Shown in pieces: positions 1 to 11,409 of a stretch of DNA of 64,000 nt (the stretch's first letter is position 1; the number at the start of each line of letters is the position of its first letter). The notes beneath the pieces were generated by a model. The model was not told where the DNA came from and did not search any database. It saw only the letters and a list, made by a program, of their open reading frames with translations. Both the position numbers and the translations under genes were made by a program. The DNA comes from Asterias rubens (Eukaryota; Echinodermata; Asteroidea; Forcipulatida; Asteriidae): assembly GCF_902459465.1 (NCBI RefSeq), contig NC_047082.1, positions 7,419,407 through 7,483,406 on the forward strand. The letters are read 5' to 3'.

Positions 1-165
1 TTGAACACATCTCCACTCTTTTGAATTATTCAATGCGACTTTGTGACATCAAAATTCGTATCGCTTTCAATTATATTCTGCGACACTGTACTTAAAGTCA
101 AATACATGTACATCCAATATGTGTATGTTTAATCTAAAGGAATATTTTATGATTTTTATCCTAAG

Positions 166-2010
166 GTTTGACGTAATAATTGACACCGTAGGTCCTTCAG
201 TTCGGCAGGCATGTTTTAAACTGTGTGATAAAAAGAGTTTCTTTGTCAGCATGGTGTCCCCTTCCCTTGAAAACGCTGATAAGTATGGAGTGATGGTCGG
301 AGCTTTTTTGACCAACTTCTCGAAAATGAAACAGGTGAGGCAAAAAGTTCACGTAATATAAAGTTACTTTTGAAATGAAATCATCGAGTGAGGTTTACTG
401 TAACACCATATGAAATTCTCTCTTTTGATTTGTGCTGGCTCCTAAAAAACCTGTAGTTGACAACACTACTCAAAAGAGATTTACACCAGGTGTTATTTCA
501 AACCTCGCCTAATTATACTTGACTCCCACCATGCAAAGTTTCAAATCCTACTGAAATCAATTATTAGTTTCTGTCATTCAAATATTGAACTTGCATCTTT
601 AATAGTTAAGCAAATTCTTATATTGCCAGGGGCATGTATGCTTGGAAGACGGACTTCAAGTTTGAGGGACATATAGGCCAAGACGGGGGGCAACCAACAC
701 AATGTCCACCATGATATGGAGGCCTTCTCTTTGTCTTAGTCTAGACATAGTAGATCTATTAAAAATTGAAACAAAAAAGTTGAGGCATATCACTCGGGTG
801 GGATTCGAACCCATGACCTTTGCAATGGGAGACTTTCTGGGACGATAGAGGGCAGCAGACTTACCGGGTAAATCCATTGTTCTCAGAATTATGCGCATGT
901 TCAGAACTACGTAAACAATGGAAATTTACCCGGTATGTCTGCTGCCACCTAGCGTTGGAAAGTCTCCTATTCTACAGCAATGTCATACCAACTTAACCAC
1001 CGAGATTGCGCAGTTGCTTAGCTAGAGGCAGTTCAAATCCTATGTACATGTTGGCGGTCACTCTACTTTGTTCGGGGTGCCAGTCCGAGTCAGAAGCCAA
1101 AGTCTAGAAATATAATAATAATATTTTTTCTGTTTGTCAGTCTTGGGCCAACAGATGTGACTTTCGATGGGGTTTTACTCTACCTGAAGGGAAGATCCTT
1201 GACAGAATAACAAAATATGTCGAGGCAAAGAAGGTAAGCACAAAGATAGACCTGTATGCTTTTGTTTTCAAAAGGGCAAGGGCACCAAGGCATGTTCTCC
1301 TTGGTAAAGGGCACCCTATGAGGAAATTGTAAGTTTCTACTGGAGCATTGCAAGGGCACCAGGGCAATGACCAGGGGGCATGGAGGTAATCGCCATCGTT
1401 GCCTCCATAAAGTAGCAGGTCTGTTTAATCAATAACTTACTGGCATATTCCCCCAAAGATTTAAGAAATTCTCACGAATGGTTATGTAATGACGAGGGAG
1501 AACTTTGTTTTTACCTTCAATTGCACCAACCTTCTCTGCATACTATACTAAAAATGAAAGTACGTGATTGGTCAGTGGAAGAGTAAATTAACTCCCATTC
1601 ATTATTTTTTTGTAATGAGCCTGTGAAAATTTCATCACATTCTAAAAGGAAAGGGTAAAAATCAGTCATGTTTGAAATAACAATAAGTATTGTATGCGTG
1701 TAACACTAAGTATTGTATGGGGGGCCTCTTCATGCAATTTTTCTTGAATTAACATTTCAGAATAATTTATTTCTCTAGATTTCTCTAAAACTAATCAACA
1801 ACAAAACACTCAAAATAACTAAAGATTCCTTACTGAATTTCTGCTTTTTCTTCATAACACTTCAATCATGTTTTTAACAACATCTCTTTTTGTGTTTTTC
1901 AGATAAAACCGGTTATAGACCAAGTGTACAAAGTGGAGGAAGCCAAAAAAGCATTTCGACATGTAGAGACTGGCCCAACGAAGGGGAAAACGGTCGTCAC
2001 ATTTGAATAA
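166..2010 (+). CDS. RTN4IP1: RTN4IP1 (mitochondrial NAD(P)H oxidoreductase), 3' part only
   Basis: Three coding exons are visible: 166-334, 1141-1233 and 1903-2010, ending in TAA. All junctions are GT-AG and the frame is continuous; earlier exons lie outside the window. The 92 or so residues match the C-terminal part of the medium-chain dehydrogenase/quinone-oxidoreductase family member RTN4IP1 (NIMP/OPA10). Shared features are FDVIIDTVG at the end of the cofactor-binding fold, the aromatic RWGF stretch, the KIRPVI-type segment (here IKPVIDQVY), and the family ending GKTVVTFE (human GKTVINVV). The human protein is mitochondrial and has been tied to coenzyme Q synthesis and complex I function. 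The N-terminal targeting region cannot be judged here. A generic zeta-crystallin-like reductase is the alternative, but the C-terminal tail favours RTN4IP1. Confidence 0.85.
828..978. repeat. Short palindromic element (MITE-like)
   Basis: About 150 bp in RTN4IP1 intron 1 fold on themselves. A left arm around 828-895 (GGAGACTTTC, then GGCAGCAGACTTACCGGG, then CCATTG) is repeated in inverted orientation around 920-978. tRNA B-box-like text (GGATTCGAACCC) lies just upstream near 795-806, suggesting neighbouring SINE debris. No coding capacity. Confidence 0.5.
1245..1405 (-). repeat. Interspersed repeat family R1 (CCTTGG-rich), copy 1
   Basis: This intronic segment carries blocks such as AAGGGCACCAAGG, TTCTCCTTGGTAAAGGGCA and CAGGGGGCATGGAGG. 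The same blocks recur, often inverted, at 13827-14002, 20600-20840, 29230-29290, 34410-34545 and near 58140. It is a dispersed repeat of roughly 160-200 bp, class unknown. Confidence 0.6.
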
Positions 2011-2282
2011 CCTTAACCTAATTTCACAAGGTAGAAAAGTTGAACAAGAGACTATTTTCACTAATTGTGTTCTGGCTGCGACTTTATTCATAAGAAAGTC
2101 TACTTGTACATCTCAACCTGTGACCTGATTTGAACGACGGAGAAGTGTAAAGGCTCACGGTCCACACTATTCGAGTTGAATCCATGCAATATTTTTCCTG
2201 GCATTTTTACAAAGCTCAACAGATTTGAGTAATTCCTTTGTCAAGTTCCTATTAACAAGCTTTTGATGAAATTTTATGTTGA

Positions 2283-2288
2283 AATAAA
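2283..2288 (+). terminator. Poly(A) signal, RTN4IP1
   Basis: AATAAA lies 273 bases after the RTN4IP1 stop codon and is the first canonical signal downstream on the plus strand. Confidence 0.55.
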
Positions 2289-2799
2289 GGACTCGAATAC
2301 ATGTACAACTCAGGACTGTGACTTTATCAAGTGATTTTTTAGAAATGTTTGTCTTTTGTTAGAAGGGTTATTTTTTATTTGTTCCATTGTTTTATCAGCC
2401 CTTGAAGATTGCACAGAATTTGTTCCATATGGACCAAGACCTTAAATTTCACTTAGACTTGGTGAAAGACGATGTGGTTCCTTATCACTCGACTATAATT
2501 TCCTATAACTTGTGCCATGCATACCACCGGTAATACCGGCATGATAGAGGGCGCCGTTTGTAAAACTTTAATCATCCACCACACACAAAACAACCACCAG
2601 GTTCGAGGATTACAGAGAAAGTCCTCTAACCCAACCTAGCGGTGGCACAGTCAAACTAACGTGAGACTGTTTGGCACCAATAGTCCAGCTGCTAAGGCCC
2701 ATATGTGTACAAATTGTGCACTTTGTGGTAAAAGCATGAAACTTCCTGCAGTTGTTATATACACCCTAAAGATCATTTTAAGACTTGGACCCATCTTGG

Positions 2800-3340
2800 A
2801 TCTCACCCATTTTAGGGGTGGGGCTACGTTTTAAGAAAGTGGGGGGTAACAAATTTAATATGTCAGTTTTGACTATTTGAAAAACAATTCTGCTAATTTT
2901 TTTAGACTAAAATACATGATAACAGTTCAATAATTATTTGAAAATTAATAACTGTCTTGAATTCTGCCCATTTTGTGGGCGGAGTCGTATTTTTAAGAAA
3001 GAAGGGGGTAAAAAATGTAATAATGTTAATTTTGACAAAATTTGCTTTTCTCTGCTCATTTTTGTTAGACTAAAATACATAATAACAGTTTAACAATTAT
3101 TTAAAAACTAATAACTGTCTTGAATTCTGCCCCTTAGTGGGCGGAGTCGTATTTTTAAGAAAGTGGGGGGTAAAAAATGTAATATGTTAATTTTGACTAA
3201 ATTTGCTTTTCTCTGCTCATTCTTTTAGCTTCTAGACTAAAACACATAATAACAGTAAAATAATTATTTAAAAATTAATAACTGTCTTTATTCCTGCCCC
3301 TTTTGTGGGGGCAGTCACATTTTGTTAAAGTGGGGATAAA
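2800..3340. repeat. Tandem ~175-bp units in left arm
   Basis: Three to four diverged units each carry TGTGGGCGGAGTCGTATTTT (2974, 3137 and relatives), a GGGGGTAAAAAATGTAAT block and GACTAAAATACATAATAACA. Related units occur in opposite orientation at 6480-6890. Confidence 0.65.
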
Positions 3341-3599
3341 ATAAAACATGCTATTCTAGCCCCTTGATTGTTGTACTGATACATGCAAAACCGTGTAAAT
3401 ACATGTATAGACATTTAATTACAATATTTCTACATTTTCAGTATGCACTACATAGTTGTTTGCAGTAACAGCGTTTACAATTTACTCACAGCACTTCTTC
3501 GCTCCCTCTTGAGAGTAAACGATTGGTTGGGTGCTAAACAAATCGAACCAGCAGTGATGCCTTAATGTTGAGTATTCTTATACAGTTTTTGCCTCTCCA

Positions 3600-3930
3600 A
3601 ATTCCCACAAGAGCTCATTCGAACTGATGATGTGGCCCGACTCTACCCATCAGCCCCCAAAATGCTATACAGATACCTCAACCAGCAACACCCAAGCATC
3701 AAGTTCACCGTGTTCACCATGGGACAAGGGCAGTCTGGCAATAGCTGTCTATGCCTGATCCCCACCACAAAGAAACAAGACAACACCCTCCACCACAGTT
3801 TCCAATGAAAAATAACCAACATTGACCGTTGTACACCAGTTCTTCTTTCATTACCCTAGCATCTAAACACACCCTCTTGTTCAAGGTTCCTAAAACTTGT
3901 GTCTATGGTGTTCAGTATATAGGACAGGAT
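3600..3930 (+). pseudogene. Penelope-like reverse transcriptase fragment
   Basis: Broken frames encode LNQQHPSIKFTV, then DNTLHHS, KITNIDR and SFITLASKHTL. These resemble the conserved run of Penelope-like reverse transcriptases (roughly LN..HPSIKFT.E, then NTLHTTVYRKPTNTDRY, then HHP...K..LV). Stops and frameshifts interrupt it, so it is a dead fragment. The assignment rests on short motifs only. Confidence 0.45.
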
Positions 3931-3964
3931 AGCCTTTGTTGGAGTTGTGGGTTTGCCAGTCTGA

Positions 3965-4222
3965 GTGATTCAATGCCGCCGTTCTGCTTTCTTTTGTCAT
4001 GTCGCTCGCCTGGCTGACAACACCCCAGCTAAAAACGCTCTTTGCATCGCCAGCAACTCCAGGGGAGGCCTAGCACCAGCTCCTGGCTGGAAAATATCCA
4101 GAGGCCGTCCAAGATCATCTTGGGGTAAACAACTGCCTGGCCTAGTGAAATCGACCACAAAGCTCTATAGGACGTGGACACAGGAGATCGGTGCGACTGA
4201 CCTTTGCTGTCTCTGCAGTTGA
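3965..4222 (+). pseudogene. LINE C-terminal fragment
   Basis: An open stretch includes CHVARLADNTPAKNALCIAS, then GRPRSSWGKQLPGL and LYRTWTQEI. This resembles the tail often seen after reverse transcriptase in invertebrate non-LTR elements (HvaRm...PAk.aL..., then GRPr..W...). It has no start and no upstream domain, and is a nested dead fragment. Confidence 0.5.
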
Positions 4223-4989
4223 TTAATTGAGTCAGAGTGAAGAGAATTGGCTAGTTGGAGTGACGAGTTTAATAGTGCGGAACCGGTTCAGGAGGTACAT
4301 TTTGCCATTGGGAAGGTCTATCCCCGGGAACTGGATGGTGCGATCCTTTTTCATCAGGAACTTGTGCCGTCTGGACCTTGCCACTGCGTGCGCCGCTCTT
4401 CTGCTTTAGCTTTAGAGAACCATCACTGATATGGCACACTCTCTTTGGATCATCTGAATAGGGAAATTTGCCTTACTCAGGACTGGTAGCCAATCAGTCT
4501 TTGTGCAGCTAACAGCACCAGCGATGGTCCTCATGGTGCTGTTCAATTGAATATCGAGTAGGCTTGAGAGTTTCTCCAAACTGGATCACAATACTCAGCC
4601 CCCAGTGGCAGATAGCTATAGCACCGATGAGCAAAGTGTTTCGGCATTTGCTACCAAGAATTTACCAGTGAGATTGTGGATCATATTGTTTCTGGTCCCA
4701 ATTTTGACAGTCACCTTCTGCAGAGGAGTTTTAAAGGCAATTGTAGGGTCACAGCAATGGTATGGACAGCTACAGTTTCAACCAGATTAACACCACCAAG
4801 CCGCCCCAAACTTAACTATATGTTCCCATACCCAAGGTCAACCACATACCACTACTCACTTTCTTCCGTGTATGTTCCATCAAGCAGGCATAAGGCCAAT
4901 ATACCCTCCGCTCACAAGAAACTTCATCATAAAACGAGGGATTCTTTAACCGACCACCGAATTGACTATAGTGCTGCAGAGCTCATCAC

Positions 4990-5816
4990 TCTCATTCAGC
5001 CTTTTATCTTTGTAATCGAGAAGCCAAATGCCAACTGAACGTCTCCTGGTCTGGGGCTCTTCTTGAAAACTGTGACCATACAGTGTATCTAGGTGTCACC
5101 CTAGACCGCTGCCTCTCCTTTAAGACCCATGTTGCGAAGACCAAAGCCAAAGTCTGTGCAAGAAACAACATTGTCAGCAAACTTACTGGAACAAGATGGA
5201 GTGCCAGCCCAGACACTCTTCGATCAACAGCCTTAGCCCTTTGTTTTTCATCTGCAGAGTATGTGTGCCCAGTCTGGGAAAGATCTACCCACGCTAAGAA
5301 GATTGATCCAGCCATCAATGCTACATGCCGACTCATCACTGGATGCCGCAGACCAACACCAACTGATAGCCTGTACAAACTTTCTGGTATAGCCAGACGA
5401 CGAGCGAATCCCTCCATTCAGCCACACACCTGCTAAGAATAGACTCGGTCCAGGAAAAGCTTCCTCAACAAAGTCAAACCAAGTGCAGAAGCCGGGGCTC
5501 TTCGAACTGCCATGTGACATGAGAGACTTGGTAAACTTCCACCTAGAACATCCATGGACATACGTGCTTCGGAAGAACTCCCCCCTGATGCTGACTCAGG
5601 TTGGGCTGAATAGAAGTCCCTCAACAGACTTGGAACATCAACTGGCCGGTGCAACGTGTCTCTCAAGAAGTGGGGATATCTAGACTCTGAAGACGTTACC
5701 TGCATATGTAAGACAGAGCCACAAACTATGGAGCAGGAATACAGAACAGAGGACCTTGCAGAGTACAACGATCTTGCTAGGAACTGTGTCCAGTTCTGGC
5801 TGAAACACAATATATA
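4990..5816 (+). pseudogene. Jockey-like LINE reverse transcriptase, 3' end, decayed
   Basis: Pieces in shifting frames read CNREAKCQLNVSWSG, YLGVTLDRCLSFKTHV, AEYVCPVWERSTHAKKID, CRLITGCRRPTPTDSLY and finally LAEYNDLARNCVQFWL. The order matches the C-terminal half of a common invertebrate jockey/CR1-group reverse transcriptase: thumb region, then the terminal zinc-knuckle/EDLAE-like tail. The catalytic FADD region and the endonuclease are missing. The longest uninterrupted piece is 5083-5436. Frameshifts before 5083 and after 5436 make it inactive. Confidence 0.75.
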
Positions 5817-7535
5817 GTGTGTGTGGACACGATAAGAAGAACAAGAAGCCTTGGCACCGCGAATGCATTAGAGGACATTGCAGTTACCAGTAGGACACCC
5901 TTCTTCAAAACATTAGCCTCCAGCTAAGTGACATTTGGCTCCTACTCTTCCTGACCAATGGATATCGACCCTCTATCCACAGCACGTTTCCTAAACCCCC
6001 ATTAACTTGGGTCGTACTGGTAGATTTCATTGGCCTCTTAAATGGCCTCATCAAATACCAACTCACCACTTTTCCTTTTCCCCGTACATGTTACCTATTT
6101 CAGTATTCCGACATGTATGCTACAGCTCAGTGATCATTCCAACACATCCCAACCGAATAACTACACTGTATGAGTGGATTCTTCGCCATATGTTTAACTG
6201 CAAACCTGTCTCAAAATTGCAAAAAAAAAACTGCTAATATAAATGTTACTTATTGTTCTGGCCTGCATGGCATGGTGCCAGATCACACTGTGCGGGTATA
6301 ATGGCGTGATTTGAGAGCTTGAGTTTGCCATAGCCATAGTATACATAACCGACGATTTTACAGTACATGTATGTCTGATGTCATTTCTATGACAGAGTAT
6401 CAGATTTTGCCGGCCCAGGACATACTTTTATTCCTGTATTGTTGATGAGATTGTTGGCTGCTTGTGCATTCTTGGCTGTATTACACATGTGTAATTTAGC
6501 GAACCCTCGTTTACTACTCTGGCCCCGCCCACAAAAGAGGGGATAAATAAAGAAACTATTTAAACTCATGGAAGAAATGTATTCTTTTATAGTATTTCTA
6601 TTCGAATAACATAAATCAGCTTAAAAAAACAATTAAAAAAACAGTAATAGTTCACTAAAGATAACACTTTGTTTTAAAAACGCCCACTTTTAGAAATATT
6701 GAAACTCCGCCCACAAAAGGGCATTTTTTTTTACTAATTTATGTTTTAACTTATAATTATGATTTTCAAGTTTATATTTCTGGTCAAAAGAACAAAAAAA
6801 AATTTATTCTAAGTATGATTTTGCCCAATATTAATATCAAAGACCCCCCTTTTTATGCAAATGAGGCTCCGCCCCCAAATAGGAGAGACCCAAGATGGGT
6901 CCAAGTCTAAAATTGATTATTAGCCCAATACCAACCATCATAGCAAATTTCATGCTTTTACCACAAAGTGCACAATTGTTCACCTTAGCAGCTGCACTAC
7001 AAGACTAAGAAAGCACAAAAGTAGTTTCACAGGGCCTAGTGTTGATATAACCCCCCCCCCCCCCCCCAAGGAAAAACTACCTTGCTCTCTAGTGACGGCT
7101 CGCTCAAGAATGAATCTGGCCTGTTGATTGGCAACAAGAGATGGACCCAATTTCAAGGTTCTGCAGAATTCTGTGCTACAGCCAATAGAATCGTGCGCCT
7201 TTAGTTACAAGGCGCCATAGCAGGGTTTGCTCCTAATTGTCTTCAGTGACATGGTTGGAGGGTGACAAAGTGGCTCAAGACAGGACAAAAGAAGACGCAA
7301 TAAAAGAGACGTCATCACACAAATATTACTGTGTTTGGAGACACTTGTTAAACAATTTTTTAATAAGATCTTTCAATTTTAGCATTAGACCAACGCCAGG
7401 TAGTTCAGACCATTTCTTAACTTGTACTTGGGTCCTCTTTCAGGATGATAAATGGTGTGCTATTGTAGAATGCTCCCCCTCCCAATTACTCTGACGGTGC
7501 TGCAGTGCACATTGCACCCTATATGTAGGTCTTGT

Positions 7536-10500
7536 TTAAAGAGTCCAGTCGGGGAACTCAAAGAGAACATCTTTGCCGGTCAACTTCTTGTAGACGGCAC
7601 TGAAGGTGTCGGTCTGTGGGGAAAAAATGAACCGATACAACAAAACGTTCTTTCACTGTTCCAATAATTAAAAACAAAAGTTGATCGGTGTATGGGGAAA
7701 AAAATAAACCGATACAGTAAAACGTTCTTTAACTATTCCAATATTTGAAAACAAAAAGGCGAGATAGCCCCTTCATGGCAAGGACTACACATAACTGATT
7801 TGAATTATCGACAAAGGGGATCCATAAATAATGTGTAAAAGGTATAATAACTGGTTTTGATATCTGATGAACAGATCCAAAGCATTGTTTAACTGATGCA
7901 ATATTTAAATAACCATTTTTTGGGGGGCATTACTCCAACTAACGAGGCCAGACTGCAACTACAAGGTGAGGGCTACACTAATACATGGCTTGGTGGGTGC
8001 AAAAACAATGATAGCACAAACAACCATAAATAGTGTGTAAAAGATAAACCATTGCTTTTCCCACAGAAAATTATGTTAAAAAGTAAATTCCTGTGAAATT
8101 TCCTGAAAAGGTCCAATAAACTTTCCAGGGAATTTCAACCAGAATAAAAAGGTCAAATAAATGTTCCTGGAAGTTTCAACCAGTGTGAAAGGGTCAAACA
8201 AACTTTCCTGGGGATTTCCAGGGTTAAATGTGAATGGGGTTTTATAAAGCCAACATACCTTGTAGTCCACCTGAATCTGTTGGCTCTTGTCTAGATGCAC
8301 CTTGATGATTTTGGTTCCATCTAGTCTAACCCGGGTCCTCTTGCCGACAATCTCCGATGGGTAGACGAGGTCCTCCAGGATAGAGTCATGCACTGCAGTC
8401 AAAGTCCTGCTACGGGGGCGCTTCTGCTTGTTCTTCGTTCTTGATTTGCGCGTTGGCTTGGGGAGGATACGTCTCTGCAAGGTTAAGTTAATAATAGTAA
8501 TAATAGTGGCTTCTCATATACCGCTCATATCCGTCACTCAGTGACATTCAGGGCGCTTCAACATTCAGTATTTTCCTGAAAGGTATGAGATTTTCACATG
8601 GTGTGACCGCAAACCTCACCCAAATAAACTTCTACGATGCAAAGTTTCAAAACCTACTGATTAATTGATATGTTTAAATTTGTTTATACCTGTGCTACAA
8701 ACACAACATGCTTGCCGCTGAACTTCTTCTCAAGTTCTCGCACCAATCTGTTCTGGACTTTCTGGAAACCCCTAAGCTGTGGCACTGGAACGAAGATGAC
8801 AATCGCCTTCTTGTTGGCTCCAAAATCAATTTCCTGAAATATCAAACATGGACACACAAAAATATCAAAAGTTGAACCCTTTTCGGTGTAAAAAGAGGGT
8901 GGGGGAAGCACCTGGACAACGATAACATAACAATCACACTATATATGTCAGCGATCTTCTGCATTTCTCAAGTTAACACAAATATCTTAAGGTACTGCAG
9001 AGGAAAGCTTTTTATGTAGTCCATCAGCGAATCCCAAGAGCTTTGGATAAAACAGCTTTCGGGAATTAGAAAAAATGGACCATTGTCGGCAACTCGGCAT
9101 CGCACAACCTTGTCACTATTGACCCAGTTCACCTGTCTTTAACATAACAATAATCTTTCTCCTAAATCTTTTTAAGGGCCTTGTCACACAAGGCAACTTA
9201 TGTGGGCAACATGAGTAATTTTTCAAACAATGTTTTACTATCCGTAAGAATATAAGAACATTTAAATGTGAATGGATTCTCTTTGTGGGGATTGCTTGAA
9301 ACTGGTTGCCTCGTGTGTCATGACTTTAAGCGCCAACAAATTATCTAACAGACTTTTAAGTCTGAAGAATATTATGCCTGAATAATACAAAACAACAACA
9401 TACCTTGGCTCCGGTGATGAAGAGCTCACGAAGTTGACTCTTCAACTCAGAGTTGATCTCAAGTTCAAGGAGGGCCTGTCAGAAAAGACAAAATAAATTA
9501 ATAACATATTTTTGTTTTATTATACATAAATACTGAACTTTGTTCATGACCACTGTGTGAAAGTTTTTACATAATGATCCCCAATTGAAACCAGTTTACT
9601 AACATTATAGAGAATTAGCCAAAGGTTCTAGACCTTTATACATTTTTTAGAGGTAGGCCTATATGGATTATTTGAATAATAATAATAACAACCAGTTTTT
9701 ATATAGCGCTTCAAAGCGTCTCAAAGCACTTCCGATATTATTACCCCTGGTCACTGGGCCTTAATTCATTCCTCAAACCATCTCAGCAACCTGGGGAGTA
9801 AACAGCCTGTGCAACTTTAAAATGCGATACTTGGCTAAACCAATCACAAGAACCATCTCTGCCCTCACAGGTACCCATTTACCCCTGGGTGGAGAGAAGC
9901 AATTACAGTTAAGTGTCTCGCTCAGGGACACAAGTGTCATGGCCGGGATTCGAACCCACACTCTGTTGAACAGAAGCACCAGAGCTTGAGTTCGGTGGTC
10001 TTTTCCGCTCGGCCACGACATAAATTTGAGTAAACCCAGCTTCACTCTTGAACCATTTTCAGCGCAAAAAGGGAGAGGGAGAAAACAACGATAACACAAT
10101 ATTAATAATCACAATATAAATGTCAGCCATCTTCTGCATTTCTCAAGTTAACACAAATACATTGAGATACTGCAGAAGAAAGCTTTTAATGTAGTCCATC
10201 AGCGAATCCCAAGAGCTTTAGATGAAACAGCTTTCGGGAATTAGAAATAATGGACCATTATCGGCAACTCAGCAATCAACAAACTCATCATTAGTGACTC
10301 AAATTCACCTGTCGTTACTTTGTTCAGTGATTATCCAGCGGGACCAGTTGACGATTTTACCAAACTCTTCCTAACTTAGGGTTAATCTTAGGACAAAGAA
10401 CGAGTTAAGTTCCATAAATATATTCTTAGGACGCATTGAACCCATACTAAGTTTACTCGTCCTAACTCGTTTTGTGAAATCGGCTGCAGTTAGCTTTTCA

Positions 10501-10980
10501 TTTCACCAGTCTGTCAGCTTTTGCCCCTGTCCATAATTCATATTAAAGAGGGATGATTTTCACAACTTAACCAGCCAGTCGGACCGCTTGGCATGAAATC
10601 TGATTGGTCCACAAGCCGTTTTAACTGGCAATGGAGCCAGCAGACCACTCTTCGAGGAGAACGCTCCTAATCTAATGGACAAAAACAAATCATGCACGGC
10701 TGAACTTTAAAAAAAGTACTGAGGAACTAGAAGTCATTTGTCACTTTAAATTTCAGATATAAGAGACATATAAGAAACCTTATTAATTTCAGAAAAGAAG
10801 AAATTACATTACTCACACAAAATTAAACATGTTAAACAGCACTACAAATATCAAAAATTAGAAAAGGCAGAACAAAATCTTGCAAACAAAACAACTCACC
10901 TGTGAGATGGACAGTTCAAATTCATCTGCCTTTTCGCCTTGTGGCTTAATGATCTTGGCTCCTGCATTGAACACGGCCAT
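7536..10980 (-). CDS. RPS7: 40S ribosomal protein S7 (eS7)
   Basis: Five coding exons on the minus strand: 10980-10900, 9475-9404, 8833-8690, 8474-8259 and 7613-7536. All have GT-AG borders and a continuous frame, giving 196 residues (human 194). Recognisable family blocks are [89 protein letters not shown] and the C-terminal [15 protein letters not shown]. The product is a structural component of the small ribosomal subunit and is needed for 18S rRNA maturation. Coding exon 1 begins with 12 non-coding bases after a good acceptor (10993-10996), so a separate non-coding first exon is required; a TOP-type one fits at 11974-11955. Two introns carry H/ACA snoRNAs. The gene is divergent from RNASEH1. 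Confidence 0.96.
7609..7757 (-). repeat. Tandem duplication across an RPS7 splice acceptor
   Basis: A segment of about 75 bp covering the last acceptor (7609-7680) is repeated at 7684-7757, including TGGGGAAAAAA, CCGATACA, AAAACGTTCTTT and AAACAAAA. In the upstream copy the AG of the acceptor has changed (CCCCATAC instead of CCCCACAG), so it should not splice. Confidence 0.7.
8086..8225. repeat. Diverged minisatellite in RPS7 intron
   Basis: Three imperfect units of about 45 bp (GGTCAAATAAA, TTTCCTGG, TTTCAACCAG variants) lie next to the donor of the fourth coding exon. No other signal is seen here. Confidence 0.6.
8943..9086 (-). ncRNA. H/ACA box snoRNA, RPS7 intron copy B
   Basis: Read on the minus strand, about 144 nt fold into hairpin-hinge-hairpin-tail. 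The 5' hairpin has outer stem TCCAT/ATGGA, an internal loop (pseudouridylation pocket) and inner stem TCCCGAAAGCT/AGCTCTTGGGA. A hinge of type ANANNA (ACATAA) follows. The 3' hairpin has outer stem CTCTGCA/TGCAGA(A)G and inner stem CTTAAG/CTTGAG. The RNA ends ACA (8946-8948) exactly three bases before the inferred 3' end. It sits in the RPS7 intron between coding exons 2 and 3 in sense orientation, as expected for intron-processed snoRNAs. The target is not assigned. It is a paralogue of the copy at 10118-10262. Confidence 0.8.
9170..9335. repeat. Inverted-repeat element in RPS7 intron
   Basis: TTTTTAAGGGCCTTGTCACA with AAGGCAAC at the left is mirrored by GTTGCCTCGTGTGTCATGAC with TTTAAGC at the right. 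This is a small MITE-like insertion of about 165 bp beside snoRNA copy B. Confidence 0.5.
9674..10020 (-). mobile_element. tRNA-derived SINE, near full length
   Basis: On the minus strand the element starts with a tRNA-like head: A-box-like TGGCCGAGCGG near 10015 and B box GGTTCGAATCC near 9955. A body of about 250 bp follows, ending in GCGCTATATAAAAACTGG and a TTATTATTATT tail. Related tails (ATAATAATA beside TATAAAGCGC) occur at 8495 and 19640. It lies in the RPS7 intron between coding exons 1 and 2, next to snoRNA copy A. Confidence 0.8.
10118..10262 (-). ncRNA. H/ACA box snoRNA, RPS7 intron copy A
   Basis: The architecture matches the copy at 8943-9086. The 5' hairpin is AATG..TCCAT / ATGGA..CATT with inner TCCCGAAAGCT / AGCTCTTGGGA; the hinge is ACATTA; the 3' hairpin is CTTCTGCA/TGCAGAAG with inner CTCAA/TTGAG. 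ACA (10121-10123) stands three bases from the 3' end. The pocket of the 5' hairpin lies 14 nt before the hinge box, the usual H/ACA spacing. Stems are kept between the two copies while loops vary: the 3' inner stem differs in sequence but pairs in both. It is intronic, sense, and excised from RPS7 pre-mRNA by inference. The U17 motifs ATATTCCTA and AAACCAT are absent. Confidence 0.82.
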
Positions 10981-11163
10981 CTTGGACCACGGCTGCAACC
11001 AAAAAACCAACACATATAAGACTCTATGTAAAGAATATCTGCAAAATTATTGCTTTCATTCAATTAACCAAACTACTTTTACCGTTAATATTAATATAAA
11101 TTATTAATAGTTACAGGCTCTAAGCTCATGATGAATGCTGTCTATATATTTGTGCACCTTCTC

Positions 11164-11409
11164 GGAAAAGTTTCCGTATGGCTATACTACTATTGATGGG
11201 GGGCATGGCGCCACCCTTTTTTCATTCGATATGATTGATAGTATCTAATTTACCTCAATGAGATATCTCTTTTGGAAAAGTTTCCGCATGGCGCCACCAC
11301 TTTTTCATTCGATATGAAATAATATAGATAGTATCTAATTTACCTCAATGAGATATCCTTTTTTGTAAAAATGAGTGAAAAGGTGGTGGCGCAATACGGA
11401 AAGTTATCC
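11164..11409. mobile_element. MITE family M1, copy 1 (internally duplicated)
   Basis: Terminal inverted repeats share GTTTCCGTATGGC with GCGCAATACGGAAAGTTATCC-type right ends. The left half occurs twice (11164 and 11273), giving 246 bp instead of the 132 bp of the copies at 21274-21405 and 51697-51828. It lies in RPS7 intron 1. Confidence 0.8.

Larger units (their letters stand above)
2689..7010. mobile_element. Inverted-repeat-bounded transposon cluster with nested retroelements
   Basis: The outer edges are inverted copies. AGCTGCTAAGG, then GTGCACTTTGTGGTAAAAGC and ACTTGGACCCATCTTGG at 2689-2805, reappear reverse-complemented at 6885-6995. Inside each arm lie diverged repeats of about 175 bp carrying TGTGGGCGGAG. 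Between the arms (about 3350-6480) sit decayed reverse transcriptase fragments. The simplest reading is an old foldback-type DNA element into which non-LTR and Penelope-like elements inserted, but two independent inverted insertions are possible. No intact gene remains. Confidence 0.55.

Noticed and set aside
3829-4017. Plus-strand frame as a gene start
   Set aside because: It straddles a Penelope-like fragment and a LINE fragment in different frames; no domain is complete.
10118-10262. U17/snR30 snoRNA identity for the RPS7 intron RNAs
   Set aside because: Neither conserved U17 motif is present and the RNA is shorter (about 145 nt versus over 200).
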